Positions 17,184 to 26,900 of a stretch of DNA of 52,614 bases are shown piece by piece. The position numbers and the translations under genes are program-made. The stretch is from Bacteroidales bacterium (GTDB taxonomy: Bacteria > Bacteroidota > Bacteroidia > Bacteroidales > PUMT01), in NCBI GenBank assembly GCA_007132715.1, contig SLOE01000020.1, positions 1-52,614 on the forward strand, given 5' to 3'. The stretch's first letter is position 1, and the number at the start of each line of letters is the position of its first letter. Below the pieces are notes generated by a model. That model did no database searches, was not told the DNA's origin, and worked only from the letters and a program-made list of their open reading frames with translations.

Positions 17184-17202
17184 GCTGCCGGTAACCGGCA
17201 GC
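17184..17202 (-). terminator. Hairpin after the first gdhA, possible terminator
   Basis: GCTGCCGG (17184-17191) and CCGGCAGC (17195-17202) form an 8-bp stem with a 3-base loop, in the short gap between gdhA and tatD. No clear T-run follows on the minus strand, so termination is uncertain; it may instead mark mRNA processing. Confidence 0.35.
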
Positions 17203-17216
17203 GGTTAAAAAGTATA

Positions 17217-18557
17217 TCAGACGGCCCCCTGTGCGAGCATGGCCTCGGCAACCTTGACAAATCCTCCTATATTGGCACCTCGTACGTAGTTGACCGATCC
17301 GTCTTCGTTTTGCCCGAACCTGACGCAGGTTTCGTGTATATTCTTCATTATCTGCTGCAGTTTCGCGTCAACCTCCTCCCTTTGCCAGCTAATTCTCATG
17401 GCATTCTGGGTCATTTCAAGACCGCTCACGGCAACTCCCCCGGCATTGGCTGCCTTGCCAGGGCCATACAGTATCCCGTGATGCAGGAATGCCTCGACAG
17501 CATCGGTTGTGGAGGGCATATTGGCCCCTTCTGAAACTACAAAACACCCGTTTTTGATCAGCGTCTCCGCGTCCTCTTTGGTGATCTCATTTTCAGTGGC
17601 ACAGGGGAGGGCTATGTCGCATTTTGCCGACCATGGCCTCTGTCCCTGGTAATACTCAACCCCGAATTTTTCGGCATACTCGCTCATCCTGCCTCTTTTT
17701 ATGTTCTTCAGTTCCATAACCCATTCCAGCTTTTCAGGGTCAATGCCTGCAGGATCGTATATGAAGCCGTTGCTGTCTGAAAGCGTTACAACCTTGGCTC
17801 CCAGGGATGTCGCTTTTTCAGTTGCAAATTGTGCCACGTTACCGGATCCGGATATTGCCACCGTTTTACCATCAAACGTATCATCACGGGTCTGGAGCAT
17901 TGCCTGCGCAAAATAGACACAACCGTAACCGGTAGCTTCAGGTCTGATCAGACTGCCACCCCACTCCCTTCCTTTGCCGGTAAGTACTCCCGTGAACTCA
18001 TTTCTGAGCCTTTTGTACTGCCCGAACATATAGCCTATTTCCCTTCCGCCGACCCCGATATCACCGGCGGGAATATCGGTTTCGGGACCTATGTGCCTGC
18101 TGAGTTCCGTCATGAAGCTCTGGCAGAATTTCATCACCTCGTTGTCGGTCTTCCCCTTTGGATCGAAATCTGATCCTCCCTTGCCTCCACCCATTGGGAG
18201 TGTAGTGAGGGAATTCTTGAATACCTGCTCGAATGCCAGGAATTTCAGGATACTGAGGTTCACAGTAGGGTGAAACCTTATGCCTCCCTTGTAGGGGCCT
18301 ATGGCCGAATTCATTTCGATTCTGTAGCCCTTGTTTATCTGTATCTCACCCTTGTCATCAATCCATGGGACCCTGAAAAGCACTATCCTTTCCGGTTCGG
18401 CGATCCGTTCAAGAATCTTTGCATGCTTATACCGGGGATTTTCTTCAATAAACGGGATAAGGGATTCGGCAACTTCCCTCACTGCCTGGTGGAATTCAAC
18501 TTCTCCGGGGTTTTTGGCTGTTATGCCAGCCATGAATTTTTCTACTCTTGGATCCAT
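17217..18557 (-). CDS. gdhA: NADP-type glutamate dehydrogenase, paralogue 1
   Basis: 446 residues. It converts 2-oxoglutarate and ammonia to glutamate (and the reverse). The hexameric bacterial GdhA type is shown by the length, the substrate motif NSAIGPYKGGIRFHP, the catalytic lysine K126 in PMGGGKGGSDFDPKGK, and the Rossmann segment with VAISGSGNVAQFA. That loop reads G-S-G-N, whereas the second paralogue has G-F-G-N. A -7 promoter element lies at 18600-18607. A second complete paralogue is encoded 1.4 kb upstream, with dprA between them. Confidence 0.95.
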   Translation of the reverse strand: MDPRVEKFMAGITAKNPGEVEFHQAVREVAESLIPFIEENPRYKHAKILERIAEPERIVLFRVPWIDDKGEIQINKGYRIEMNSAIGPYKGGIRFHPTVNLSILKFLAFEQVFKNSLTTLPMGGGKGGSDFDPKGKTDNEVMKFCQSFMTELSRHIGPETDIPAGDIGVGGREIGYMFGQYKRLRNEFTGVLTGKGREWGGSLIRPEATGYGCVYFAQAMLQTRDDTFDGKTVAISGSGNVAQFATEKATSLGAKVVTLSDSNGFIYDPAGIDPEKLEWVMELKNIKRGRMSEYAEKFGVEYYQGQRPWSAKCDIALPCATENEITKEDAETLIKNGCFVVSEGANMPSTTDAVEAFLHHGILYGPGKAANAGGVAVSGLEMTQNAMRISWQREEVDAKLQQIMKNIHETCVRFGQNEDGSVNYVRGANIGGFVKVAEAMLAQGAV

Positions 18558-18599
18558 GATTTTTTCAGGGGTTGGTTAATACGCGGTAATTTACAGGAA

Positions 18600-18607
18600 C
18601 AAACTTA
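18600..18607 (-). promoter_or_regulatory. -7 promoter element of gdhA paralogue 1
   Basis: Minus-strand TAAGTTTG is a full TAnnTTTG match 43 bases before the ATG. No TTTG lies at the usual 19-21-base distance, so an activator may be needed or the match may be fortuitous. Confidence 0.4.
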
Positions 18608-18653
18608 AATATTTTTTGACAAAACAGGTGCAGGGGGCAACTGTTTTTCCTTC

Positions 18654-19793
18654 CTACCGTGCAATAGCTGTGGCCGACAGCTTGTACATTTTTCCCGGAA
18701 GGCTCAATATGTATCCCATGAACTCCAGGTTCAGCAGCAGGAAGGATGTCTTTCCCGCACCAAGCCCCAGCCCTGCAGATATCTGATCGGCCGACATGCA
18801 GGAATTAACTGTCAGCAAGCGCAGAATTGCCTTTTCGTCATCACCGGTTCCGGGGAAGAGCATTTGTTTGTCATCCGGCAGTTTACTTGTATCAGGTTCC
18901 CAGCCAAGTAAATATTCGAGATCTCCGGTTTTTTCAATCAGTGCCGCCCTGTTCGTTTTTATGAGGTTGTTGCATCCCTGAGATCTTTTGTCGGTTACCC
19001 TTCCGGGGAGGGCAAAGACATCGCGGTTATAAGAGCCGGCAAACCCGGCAGTTATCATGGCGCCTCCCGATAATGACGACTCGATAACGACCGTGGCATC
19101 AGCCAGTCCGGCAATGATACGGTTTCTCTTAAGGAAATTGCCTCTCTCCGGCCCGGTTTTACTGCCGAAATCAGATACAAGTGCCCCGTGGCCGGCTATT
19201 CTTTTTGCAGTTTTCCTGTGTTCAGGCGGATAAATTGTAGAGAGTCCGTGAGCAAGTACAGCCACTGTCTGCAGACCGTTATCGAGGGCCGCCCGGTGTG
19301 CACAAATATCAATGCCGTAGGCAAGTCCGCTAACAATCAACGGATCATGTCCCCTGGCAGCAAGATCAGCAACCAGGTCCCGGCAGAAACCGGTGCCATA
19401 GTCTGATGCACTCCTTGTGCCTATTATACTCAGGACCTTCGCACTGTCAAGGTTGGCATTGCCCCTGCTGAACAGAATAACAGGGGCGTCCTGGCACTCT
19501 TTTAACCGGGCAGGATAATCATCATCGAGGTAATACATTGCCCTGATGTTGTACCTGGAAAGGAAAACGATCTCCCTGTCGGCTTCCTCAAGGACCCTGC
19601 TATCAAGAATGTTGCCTGCAAGGGTCCTGCCTATTCCGGGGATCTTCTGAAGCAGGCCCTGGTCTGATCTGAAGACTGCTTCAGGGCTACCGGTATATTC
19701 AACAAGTTTCCGGGCCAGTATCCCCCCAATGCCAGGGATCAGCATCAGGCCTATCTTGTACCTGAGCAGCGGATCATTAAAGTCTGCCATCAC
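18654..19793 (-). CDS. dprA: DNA-processing protein DprA
   Basis: 379 residues. It binds incoming single-stranded DNA and loads RecA during transformation. An N-terminal helix-hairpin-helix region (about 10-70) contains the IPGIGG and IPGIGRTLA turns. The Rossmann-like domain follows with SIIGTRSASDYG, SGLAYGIDICAHRAAL and the ERGNFLKRNRIIAGL motif. A C-terminal winged helix (about 310-375) completes the family layout. It is a lone gene between the two gdhA paralogues. No other competence gene is visible in the window. Confidence 0.95.
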   Translation of the reverse strand: MMADFNDPLLRYKIGLMLIPGIGGILARKLVEYTGSPEAVFRSDQGLLQKIPGIGRTLAGNILDSRVLEEADREIVFLSRYNIRAMYYLDDDYPARLKECQDAPVILFSRGNANLDSAKVLSIIGTRSASDYGTGFCRDLVADLAARGHDPLIVSGLAYGIDICAHRAALDNGLQTVAVLAHGLSTIYPPEHRKTAKRIAGHGALVSDFGSKTGPERGNFLKRNRIIAGLADATVVIESSLSGGAMITAGFAGSYNRDVFALPGRVTDKRSQGCNNLIKTNRAALIEKTGDLEYLLGWEPDTSKLPDDKQMLFPGTGDDEKAILRLLTVNSCMSADQISAGLGLGAGKTSFLLLNLEFMGYILSLPGKMYKLSATAIAR

Positions 19794-19857
19794 TCCGTAT
19801 TATATACTAAATATACAAAAAGACCGGGAAAGCAGCAACTGATCACGTGTTGTTCAG

Positions 19858-19888
19858 TGTAAAAAAAGGCCGCACTTACGGTGCAGCC
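19858..19888 (-). terminator. Terminator of gdhA paralogue 2
   Basis: On the minus strand GGCTGCAC pairs with GTGCGGCC (plus coordinates 19881-19888 and 19868-19875), 8 bp with one G-U and a 5-base loop. Seven T follow (19861-19867). It lies 30 bases after the gdhA stop. Confidence 0.8.
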
Positions 19889-19918
19889 TCTTTATGGGAT
19901 AATTATGTACCTTTGCTA

Positions 19919-21256
19919 TCAGATAACCCCCTGATCGAGCATGGCATTGGCAACTTTCATGAAACCGGCTATATTTGCCCCTTTCATATAGTTTACATAT
20001 CCGTCAGGTTCAGCCCCGTATTTTACGCATGATTCATGGATGTTCTTCATGATCTGGTGCAGTTTCTCCTCAACCTCCTCTGATGTCCAGCTCAGCTTCA
20101 TGGCATTTTGTGTCTGTTCCAGCCCGCTCGTCGAAACACCGCCGGCGTTGGCAGCCTTGCCGGGGCCGTACAAGATCTTGTTCTCCAGGAACAGTTCTAT
20201 CGCACCGGGTGTAGAGGGCATGTTTGCTCCTTCCGAAACACACATGCAGCCGTTTTGAACAAGGTTTTTTGCATCTTCTTCATCAAGTTCGTTCTGGGTT
20301 GCACAGGGAAGAGCTATGTCACATTTGACCTCCCATGGTCTCTTGCCCTCATGGAACTGGGCATTCGGGAACTCGAAGGAGTAAGGTTTTGCTATATCCT
20401 GGTTAGAAGCCCTGAGTTCGAGAAGGTAGTCAATCTTTTCGCCGCTTATCCCGTCAGGGTCGTATATGTAGCCGTCAGGTCCGGATATAGTAACAACTCT
20501 TGCGCCAAGTTGTGTGGCCTTGATAATGGCTCCCCATGACACGTTCCCGAATCCCGAAACAGTAACAATCTTGCCCTTGAATGATTCTCCTTTGGTCTTC
20601 AACATCTCCTCGGCAAAATAGACGTTCCCGAACCCGGTGGCTTCCGGCCTGATGAGACTGCCTCCCCAGTTTCTCCCCTTGCCCGTAAGCACACCTGTAT
20701 GCACGCATGCAAGTTTCTTGTACATTCCGAACATGTATCCTATCTCTTTGCCTCCAACACCTATATCACCTGCCGGGATATCTGTGTCGGGCCCTATGAT
20801 CTTCCACAGCTCAAGCATATATGCCTGGCAGAAGCGCATTATTTCAGAATTCGATTTTCCTTTCGGGTTAAAGTCCGATCCCCCCTTGGCACCTCCCATG
20901 GGAAGTGTTGTAAGCGAATTCTTGAATACCTGCTCAAATCCCAGGAACTTCAGAATACTGAGGTTTACGCTGGGGTGAAAACGAAGTCCCCCTTTATAGG
21001 GCCCGATGGCGTTGTTGAACTGTATCCTGTAACCGGTGCTGACATGAGCCTGCCCCTGGTCATCCATCCAGGGCACTTTGAATGTCAGCACCCTGTCAGG
21101 TTCGACAAGACGTTCTATGATTGCTGCTGACTCAAACTGCGGATTCTGGTTGTACATTTCCTCGATCGATTCCAGAACTTCTCGAACCGCCTGGAGATAC
21201 TCTGTTTCGCCGGGATGTTTTTTCTCCAGATCGATCATTAGTTTGTCTACATTCAT
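19919..21256 (-). CDS. gdhA: NADP-type glutamate dehydrogenase, paralogue 2
   Basis: 445 residues, clearly homologous along its whole length to the paralogue at 17217-18557. Shared blocks include NNAIGPYKGGLRFHP, the catalytic lysine K124 in PMGGAKGGSDFNPKGK, and GNVYFAEEML. The nucleotide-binding loop reads VSGFGNVSWGA. It has its own -7 element (21313-21320) and a strong terminator, so it is an independent transcription unit. The two copies may differ in cofactor preference or in the nitrogen condition that induces them; this cannot be settled from the motifs alone. Confidence 0.95.
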   Translation of the reverse strand: MNVDKLMIDLEKKHPGETEYLQAVREVLESIEEMYNQNPQFESAAIIERLVEPDRVLTFKVPWMDDQGQAHVSTGYRIQFNNAIGPYKGGLRFHPSVNLSILKFLGFEQVFKNSLTTLPMGGAKGGSDFNPKGKSNSEIMRFCQAYMLELWKIIGPDTDIPAGDIGVGGKEIGYMFGMYKKLACVHTGVLTGKGRNWGGSLIRPEATGFGNVYFAEEMLKTKGESFKGKIVTVSGFGNVSWGAIIKATQLGARVVTISGPDGYIYDPDGISGEKIDYLLELRASNQDIAKPYSFEFPNAQFHEGKRPWEVKCDIALPCATQNELDEEDAKNLVQNGCMCVSEGANMPSTPGAIELFLENKILYGPGKAANAGGVSTSGLEQTQNAMKLSWTSEEVEEKLHQIMKNIHESCVKYGAEPDGYVNYMKGANIAGFMKVANAMLDQGVI

Positions 21257-21312
21257 GATAGTGTGGTTTAGTTGGTTATGGTTTATTTTCCTGAAGATTT
21301 AGGAGAAGTACA

Positions 21313-21320
21313 CAAAAGTA
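21313..21320 (-). promoter_or_regulatory. -7 promoter element of gdhA paralogue 2
   Basis: Minus-strand TACTTTTG fully matches TAnnTTTG, 56 bases before the ATG. No matching -33 box is found at the normal distance. The remainder of 21257-21464 shows no gene. Confidence 0.4.
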
Positions 21321-21464
21321 ACTGAAAAGCTGATATGCCGGCTATGACTTTCCTCATGCATGCCGATGACTTTTCTCATGGGTTGCAGAGTTAAAAAACA
21401 GTTTGATAGAGTATTAAGGAGCTTCAGGAGGTCAAAATATGCTGTAGAATATGTTTTTCGCCCT

Positions 21465-21959
21465 CTATTTAGCCGACCGGTTGGCAATCAGTATCCTATG
21501 CATCGAGGCCATGATCTTTTCCAGGTCGCTCTTTGACAGTGCGGTCAGGCTAACCGGCGGGTATTTCGCCACTCCCCGTGCAGTCTTCCTGTAGATGACA
21601 AGCTTTTTGTTAAGTCTGTGCAATGACCTGGTTATCTCATAATTGTAAAGCTCACCCTTGTTGAACTCAATTGCATTTTTTCTTTCAGCCATGGGCCGCA
21701 GGCTGAAATAGCGCAGTATGAACTTGTCGCCAGTATCGGAGTAGTAGATATACTGGTGGTCCCTCACATAATTAAGGAGAAAGAATAGCACAACGAGTAT
21801 GATCGTGAAAACGGCAATATGGTCTCTGGTAAAACCGAAGGCCCCGTCGCGCAGTACATTTGCAAAATACAACAATCCGATGAATATTATCAGGAACAGC
21901 AATGCCAGTGATTTGATTATCCTGAGGTTTACCGCCTGCTTTTGATTTGTAATCGTCAT
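21465..21959 (-). CDS. Two-helix membrane protein, function unknown
   Basis: 164 residues. Two hydrophobic helices at about 15-34 and 46-64 are followed by a soluble basic domain of about 95 residues with a beta pattern (QYIYYSDTGDKFILRYFSL) resembling bacterial PH-like domains. I recognise no named family. It starts 5 bases after the proline dehydrogenase stop, so the two are co-transcribed. A role linked to membrane-associated proline oxidation is possible but unproven. Confidence 0.75.
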   Translation of the reverse strand: MTITNQKQAVNLRIIKSLALLFLIIFIGLLYFANVLRDGAFGFTRDHIAVFTIILVVLFFLLNYVRDHQYIYYSDTGDKFILRYFSLRPMAERKNAIEFNKGELYNYEITRSLHRLNKKLVIYRKTARGVAKYPPVSLTALSKSDLEKIMASMHRILIANRSAK

Positions 21960-21964
21960 CTTGT

Positions 21965-23140
21965 TCAGGTTTTGGATATCTTATTTCTTCTTTTCCTCTC
22001 AATTCTGATATAATGCAGCTCCCTGCCCGATTGCCCGGTAACGGACCTGTTCTCTTCAGCCCTCCTTATGAGGTATGGGATCAGGTACCTTATTGGTCCG
22101 TAAGGCAGGTACTTTGCCACATTGTATCCATGTGCCGCCATATTGAAGCTGATATGATCGCTCATCCCGTAGAGCTGGCTCACACATATGCGGGGATCAT
22201 CGTTCGGTATCCCCATGGCCCTCATCTGTTCCATAAGCCGCAAAAGGCTTTCCTCATTGTGTGTGCCAACAAACAGGCTTGTCATATCAAGGTTTTCCAG
22301 GCAGGTAGTTACCGCATCGTCAAATGCCTTGTCGGTACTCTCCTTGTCGGGATGGATGGGAGAGGGATAACCCAATTTCTTTGCGCGCTCGCGCTCCTGA
22401 TCCATGTATGCCCCCCTGACAAGCTTGAACCCGGTGAAGTATCCCTTTTTTCTGGCTTTGGCGACAGCTTCTTTCAGGAAGCCGTGCCTGTCGTGCCTGT
22501 ACATCTGAAGAGTATTGAAAACGACAGCTTTCTCTTTATTGTATATCTCCATCATCTCCTCACAGATATCATCGATCAGTTGCTGGTATTGACACTCTTC
22601 GGCGTCGATCATAACCGGCACTCCTCTTTCGTGGGCCGCTTCGCAAAGGATTCTCATGTTTTCCCTGAATTTCTCTGCTGCCAGCCGGTCAGTTGCCTGC
22701 CTGCCTGTGAATGTGCATGTCTCCTCAAGAACCCCCGGGGGTGCCAATGCGGTGGGCTTGAAGACAGAGAACGGAACAGCCTCAGAAGCTCCTGCATAGT
22801 CGGTTGCAGCAACTATTTCGGTTATCACCTGGTTGATCTCATTTTCAGATCTGCGGTTTTCGGCGGCGAAATCGGTTACGGACAGAACATTGTGTTCTGA
22901 CAGCTTTTCTACCACTATTTTTGCTTCATCAAGAGATTCGCCGCCGCAGAAAAGACTGAATACCGTAGGTTTCACGATCCATCTGAGCGGAATTCTCAAA
23001 CCAAGGGCCAGCTTTGCCAGCATTCCCATTATCTTGACCACAGCAGGAGATGACATCATTCTGAACATAATTTCAGCCTTCCTGAGTTCAGAGTCTTTTT
23101 TAATTTTAAAGGCTATTTCGGTATTTTGAAAAAATTGCAT
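21965..23140 (-). CDS. Proline dehydrogenase (monofunctional)
   Basis: 391 residues. It is an FAD-dependent TIM-barrel enzyme oxidising proline to pyrroline-5-carboxylate. Family marks are FSVFKPTALAPP, MIDAEECQYQ, TGFKLVRGAYMDQER and the C-terminal substrate motif YLPYGPIRYLIPYLIRRAEE with its paired arginines. There is no P5C dehydrogenase domain and no DNA-binding domain, so it is not a PutA fusion; P5C dehydrogenase must be encoded elsewhere. It heads a two-gene unit with the small membrane protein downstream, behind a -7 element at 23178-23185. Confidence 0.93.
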   Translation of the reverse strand: MQFFQNTEIAFKIKKDSELRKAEIMFRMMSSPAVVKIMGMLAKLALGLRIPLRWIVKPTVFSLFCGGESLDEAKIVVEKLSEHNVLSVTDFAAENRRSENEINQVITEIVAATDYAGASEAVPFSVFKPTALAPPGVLEETCTFTGRQATDRLAAEKFRENMRILCEAAHERGVPVMIDAEECQYQQLIDDICEEMMEIYNKEKAVVFNTLQMYRHDRHGFLKEAVAKARKKGYFTGFKLVRGAYMDQERERAKKLGYPSPIHPDKESTDKAFDDAVTTCLENLDMTSLFVGTHNEESLLRLMEQMRAMGIPNDDPRICVSQLYGMSDHISFNMAAHGYNVAKYLPYGPIRYLIPYLIRRAEENRSVTGQSGRELHYIRIERKRRNKISKT

Positions 23141-23177
23141 CTGTTAGCTCAAATGGATTTATTATTTTTAGCCCTGC

Positions 23178-23185
23178 CAAAAGTA
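23178..23185 (-). promoter_or_regulatory. -7 promoter element of the proline dehydrogenase operon
   Basis: Minus-strand TACTTTTG fully matches TAnnTTTG and lies 37 bases before the ATG. The nearest TTTG is 31 bases upstream, too far for the usual spacing. Confidence 0.4.
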
Positions 23186-23337
23186 GGTTAACAATTAAAA
23201 TCAGCCGAACCGGCACAAAGTCCAAAAGCTGACATCCAAAATTATACAATGATGTTAATAATAACACAAGAATCATTGAATAATTATCGAAAAGGTCAGT
23301 CAGCATTTATTTATTATTCACAAATACATTCTTAACC

Positions 23338-23919
23338 ATGTATGAATATATTACTGGAACCTTTCACGAACTGGCCCCGGCTCACCTTGTTTTAGACAGT
23401 GCAGGTACGGGGTTTTTTGTCAACATATCGCTCAACACCTTTTCTGCGCTCTCGGGTAAGGAGAGTGGTAAAATATTCCTGCACCAGGTGGTAAGAGAAG
23501 ATGCATTGCTCCTTTTTGGTTTTGCCGACAAGGATGAACGGGAACTGTTCAGGCAGCTGATAACCGTTTCAGGAATAGGAGCCAATACCGCCAGGGTAAT
23601 GCTTTCGTCGCTGTCGCCTGCCGACATAAGGAAGTCAATAGCATCTGGTAATGTCGAAGTGCTTAAGGGTGTTAAGGGGATAGGGCTGAAGTCGGCACAA
23701 CGCATTATTGTTGATCTCAGGGATAAGCTGGGTAAAACTGATGGCGGGGGAGAAATATTTGCAGGGGCAGACAATACCATCAGGGAAGAATCGTTATCTG
23801 CTTTAATAATGCTGGGATTTTCCCGTAATGCGGTTGAAAAGGTGATCAACCAGCTTCTGAATGACGGCGAGGTGAAAACTGCAGAGGATCTGGTAAAGAG
23901 GGCTTTGAAAAAACTTTAG
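23338..23919 (+). CDS. ruvA: Holliday junction branch-migration protein RuvA
   Basis: 193 residues. It binds four-way junctions and recruits the RuvB helicase. The N-terminal OB fold (1-63) starts MYEYITGTF. Two helix-hairpin-helix motifs follow (about 70-140), with VSGIGANTARVML and VKGIGLKSAQRIIVDL. The RuvB-binding C-terminal domain occupies about 148-193. Length and order are standard. sprA begins 12 bases after its stop, so ruvA and sprA share a transcript. Confidence 0.96.
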   Translation: MYEYITGTFHELAPAHLVLDSAGTGFFVNISLNTFSALSGKESGKIFLHQVVREDALLLFGFADKDERELFRQLITVSGIGANTARVMLSSLSPADIRKSIASGNVEVLKGVKGIGLKSAQRIIVDLRDKLGKTDGGGEIFAGADNTIREESLSALIMLGFSRNAVEKVINQLLNDGEVKTAEDLVKRALKKL

Positions 23920-23931
23920 AAAACAAATTTA

Positions 23932-26900
23932 TTGGCTAAGGCATCAAAATATTCCGGCATATCTTTTTGGGTATTGTTGTTATGGGTACTTGTTTCGGCC
24001 CCGGGCGCCTCAACCAGATTTCCAGAAGCTGGCCATAATTCCGGTGAGGTAGCAGACAAGCCTGCCCCGGGTGATAATTCACCCGGTGAGTTCCATATGC
24101 CTGAAATACTTCAGGATTTTTCTTCCGACCCATCTTCACGGGGGAGAATACCCGTCCCTCCCTGGTTCCGTATCACCACCGAATATGATATAGGAACCAA
24201 CACTTACCTTATGAGAAGGATGGTCGGTGATATCCAGATCGGAAGACCAAGCATGATGACCTTTGAGGAATACCACAGATATTCACTTGACAGGGCCATG
24301 CAGGATTACTGGCAGCAGAGATCACGTGGTATTACCGATGATGCACGGACTGAGTTCATTCCCGGACTTTCCCTGGGTGTTGATGCCATTGATATGATAT
24401 TCGGGAGTGATGTGATCGATATACAGCCCCAGGGATCGGCCGAACTGATATTCGGAATAAATACCGTTAAAAATGAGCGTCCCGATATACAGGAAGAGCT
24501 CAGGAGGGTCACTACCTTTGATTTCAGGGAGAAGATACAGATGAATGTTACCGGGAGTATAGGTGACAGGATAAATCTGGGGATCAATTACAACACCGAA
24601 GCGATGTTCGAGTTTGAAAACCAGACCAAGCTTGAGTATACCGGTGGTGAGGATGAGATTATCCAAAGGATCGAAGCCGGAAACGTAACCCTGCCGCTGC
24701 CGGGATCACTTATTACCGGAAGCCAGAGCCTGTTCGGCCTGAAAAGTGAACTGAAATTCGGAAATCTTACAGTTACCAGTGTCTTTTCTCAGCAGAAGGG
24801 CGAATCGAGGGTAATCGAAGTGAGGGGCGGCGCCCAGACCCAGGAGTTTGAGGTGTATGCTGACGATTATGATGCAAACAGGCATTTCTTTCTTTCTCAG
24901 TACTTCAGGGATACCTACGAGGCATCACTCAGAAACCTGCCCGTTATAAGTTCGGGGATAAATATTACACGGATGGAGGTATGGATAACCAACAAGACAA
25001 ACAGGTTTGAAGATGCCCGGAATATTGTGGCATTTATGGATCTGGCCGAAACACAGCAAAACATATTCTCGCCGGAGAACTTTACCCGCGACCCCTCGCA
25101 GCAGGGTGATCATCCGCGTAATGCCCTTAATAACCTCTACGAGATGATGACCACCACCTATTCGGGCATCAGGAACATCAACCAGGTTACATCGGTCCTT
25201 CAGCCACTGGCCCCCGGATTTGCCATAGGCCAGGATTATGAGGAGATTGAGAACGCAAGAATGCTTTCCTCACGTGAATATACCATAAACAGGAGGCTTG
25301 GATATGTTTCGCTTAACACGGCACTAAATGCCGATGAGGTGCTTGCGGTTGCATTCGAATATACAATGGGAGGGCAGACCTACAGGGTAGGGGAGTTCTC
25401 GAATGAAGGGATCTCTGCTCCTGATGCGCTTATTGTCAAGATGGTGAAGGGAACCAATCTTACTCCGCGGCTTCCGACCTGGGACCTGATGATGAAGAAC
25501 ATCTATTCCATTGGCGCCTGGCAGGTTGACCGCAGGAATTTTGAGCTGAATGTGCTATACCGGGATGACCAGACCGGTAATGCCATAAACTATATTCCTG
25601 AGGGGAGGATCCAGGAGCAGACACTTCTGAGGGTATTGAACCTTGACAACCTTAATTCACAGTTGGATCCCTATCCCGACGGTATGTTTGACTTTATTGA
25701 GGGTGTAACCATATACCCGGCCAACGGGAGGATTGTGTTCCCGGTGCTTGAGCCGTTCGGGTCACACCTGAGAAGAAGAATTGGCGATGATGCTATTGCC
25801 GACCGCTATGTTTTCCAGGAGCTCTACGACTCAACCCTGACAAGGGCAAGGCAGGTTGCCGAGAAGAACAAGTTCATGCTGGCCGGTACCTACCAGTCCT
25901 CTGCCGGCTCTGAGATACCGCTGAATGCCATGAATGTGCCCCGTGGTTCGGTAACGGTCACTGCCGGTGGTGTTCAGCTTACAGAAAATGTAGATTATAC
26001 TGTTGACTACACCCTTGGAAGGGTACAAATAATAAACCAGGGCCTGCTGGAATCGGGCACCCCTATCAGGGTATCACTGGAAAGCCAGTCATTGTTTGCC
26101 ATACAGACCAAAACGCTGGTTGGGTCTCATTTAAATTATCGCATTTCTGACAATTTCAATGTGGGGGCCACAATACTGAACCTGACGGAGCGTCCGCTAA
26201 CACAGAAGGTTGGTTTTGGGGATGAGCCGATATCCAATACAATCTGGGGACTGAATACCTCTTACCGTACCGAATCGATGTTCCTCACAAACCTGGTGGA
26301 CAGGCTTCCCTTTATCAATACCAACCAGGTGTCAACCATATCTTTCCAGGGTGAATTTGCGCATCTTATACCCGGTCATTCAAGAGCAATCGGCAGGGAC
26401 GGTGTTTCATACATAGATGATTTCGAGGCTACCAAAACAACAATTGACCTGAAGACACCCAGTGCATGGTTCATAGCCAGCACACCTGACGGGCAGGAGC
26501 TTTTCCCTGAAGCAGCCCTGAACAACGACCTGGCATATGGCTACAACCGTGCCCTGCTGGCCTGGTATGTCATCGACCCTCTTTTCCTCAGGAATACCTC
26601 GGCTACGCCCACTCATATAAGGAACAACCCCGATCTGCAATCCAGCCATTTCGTAAGGGAGGTGTTCGAGCGCGAACTTTTCCCCGAAAGGGAAACCCCC
26701 ACGGGTATTCCCACCAACATTCCGGTGCTTAACCTCGCATACTATCCCGGTCACAGGGGGCCCTACAATTACGATGCCGCCCCGTCTGGGTATTCGTCAG
26801 GAATCGGTGAAGACGGGCGCCTGCTTGACCCCTCCAGCCGCTGGGGGGGGGTCATGAGAGCCCTTCACACTACTGATTTTGAAGCTGCCAATATCGAATA

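Noticed and set aside
21299-21487. 62-codon open frame upstream of gdhA paralogue 2
   Set aside because: No family resemblance; it overlaps the gdhA promoter region and the end of the neighbouring gene.
22013-22900. Plus-strand open frame of 295 codons
   Set aside because: It lies wholly opposite proline dehydrogenase, which has clear family motifs; the peptide has no recognisable pattern.
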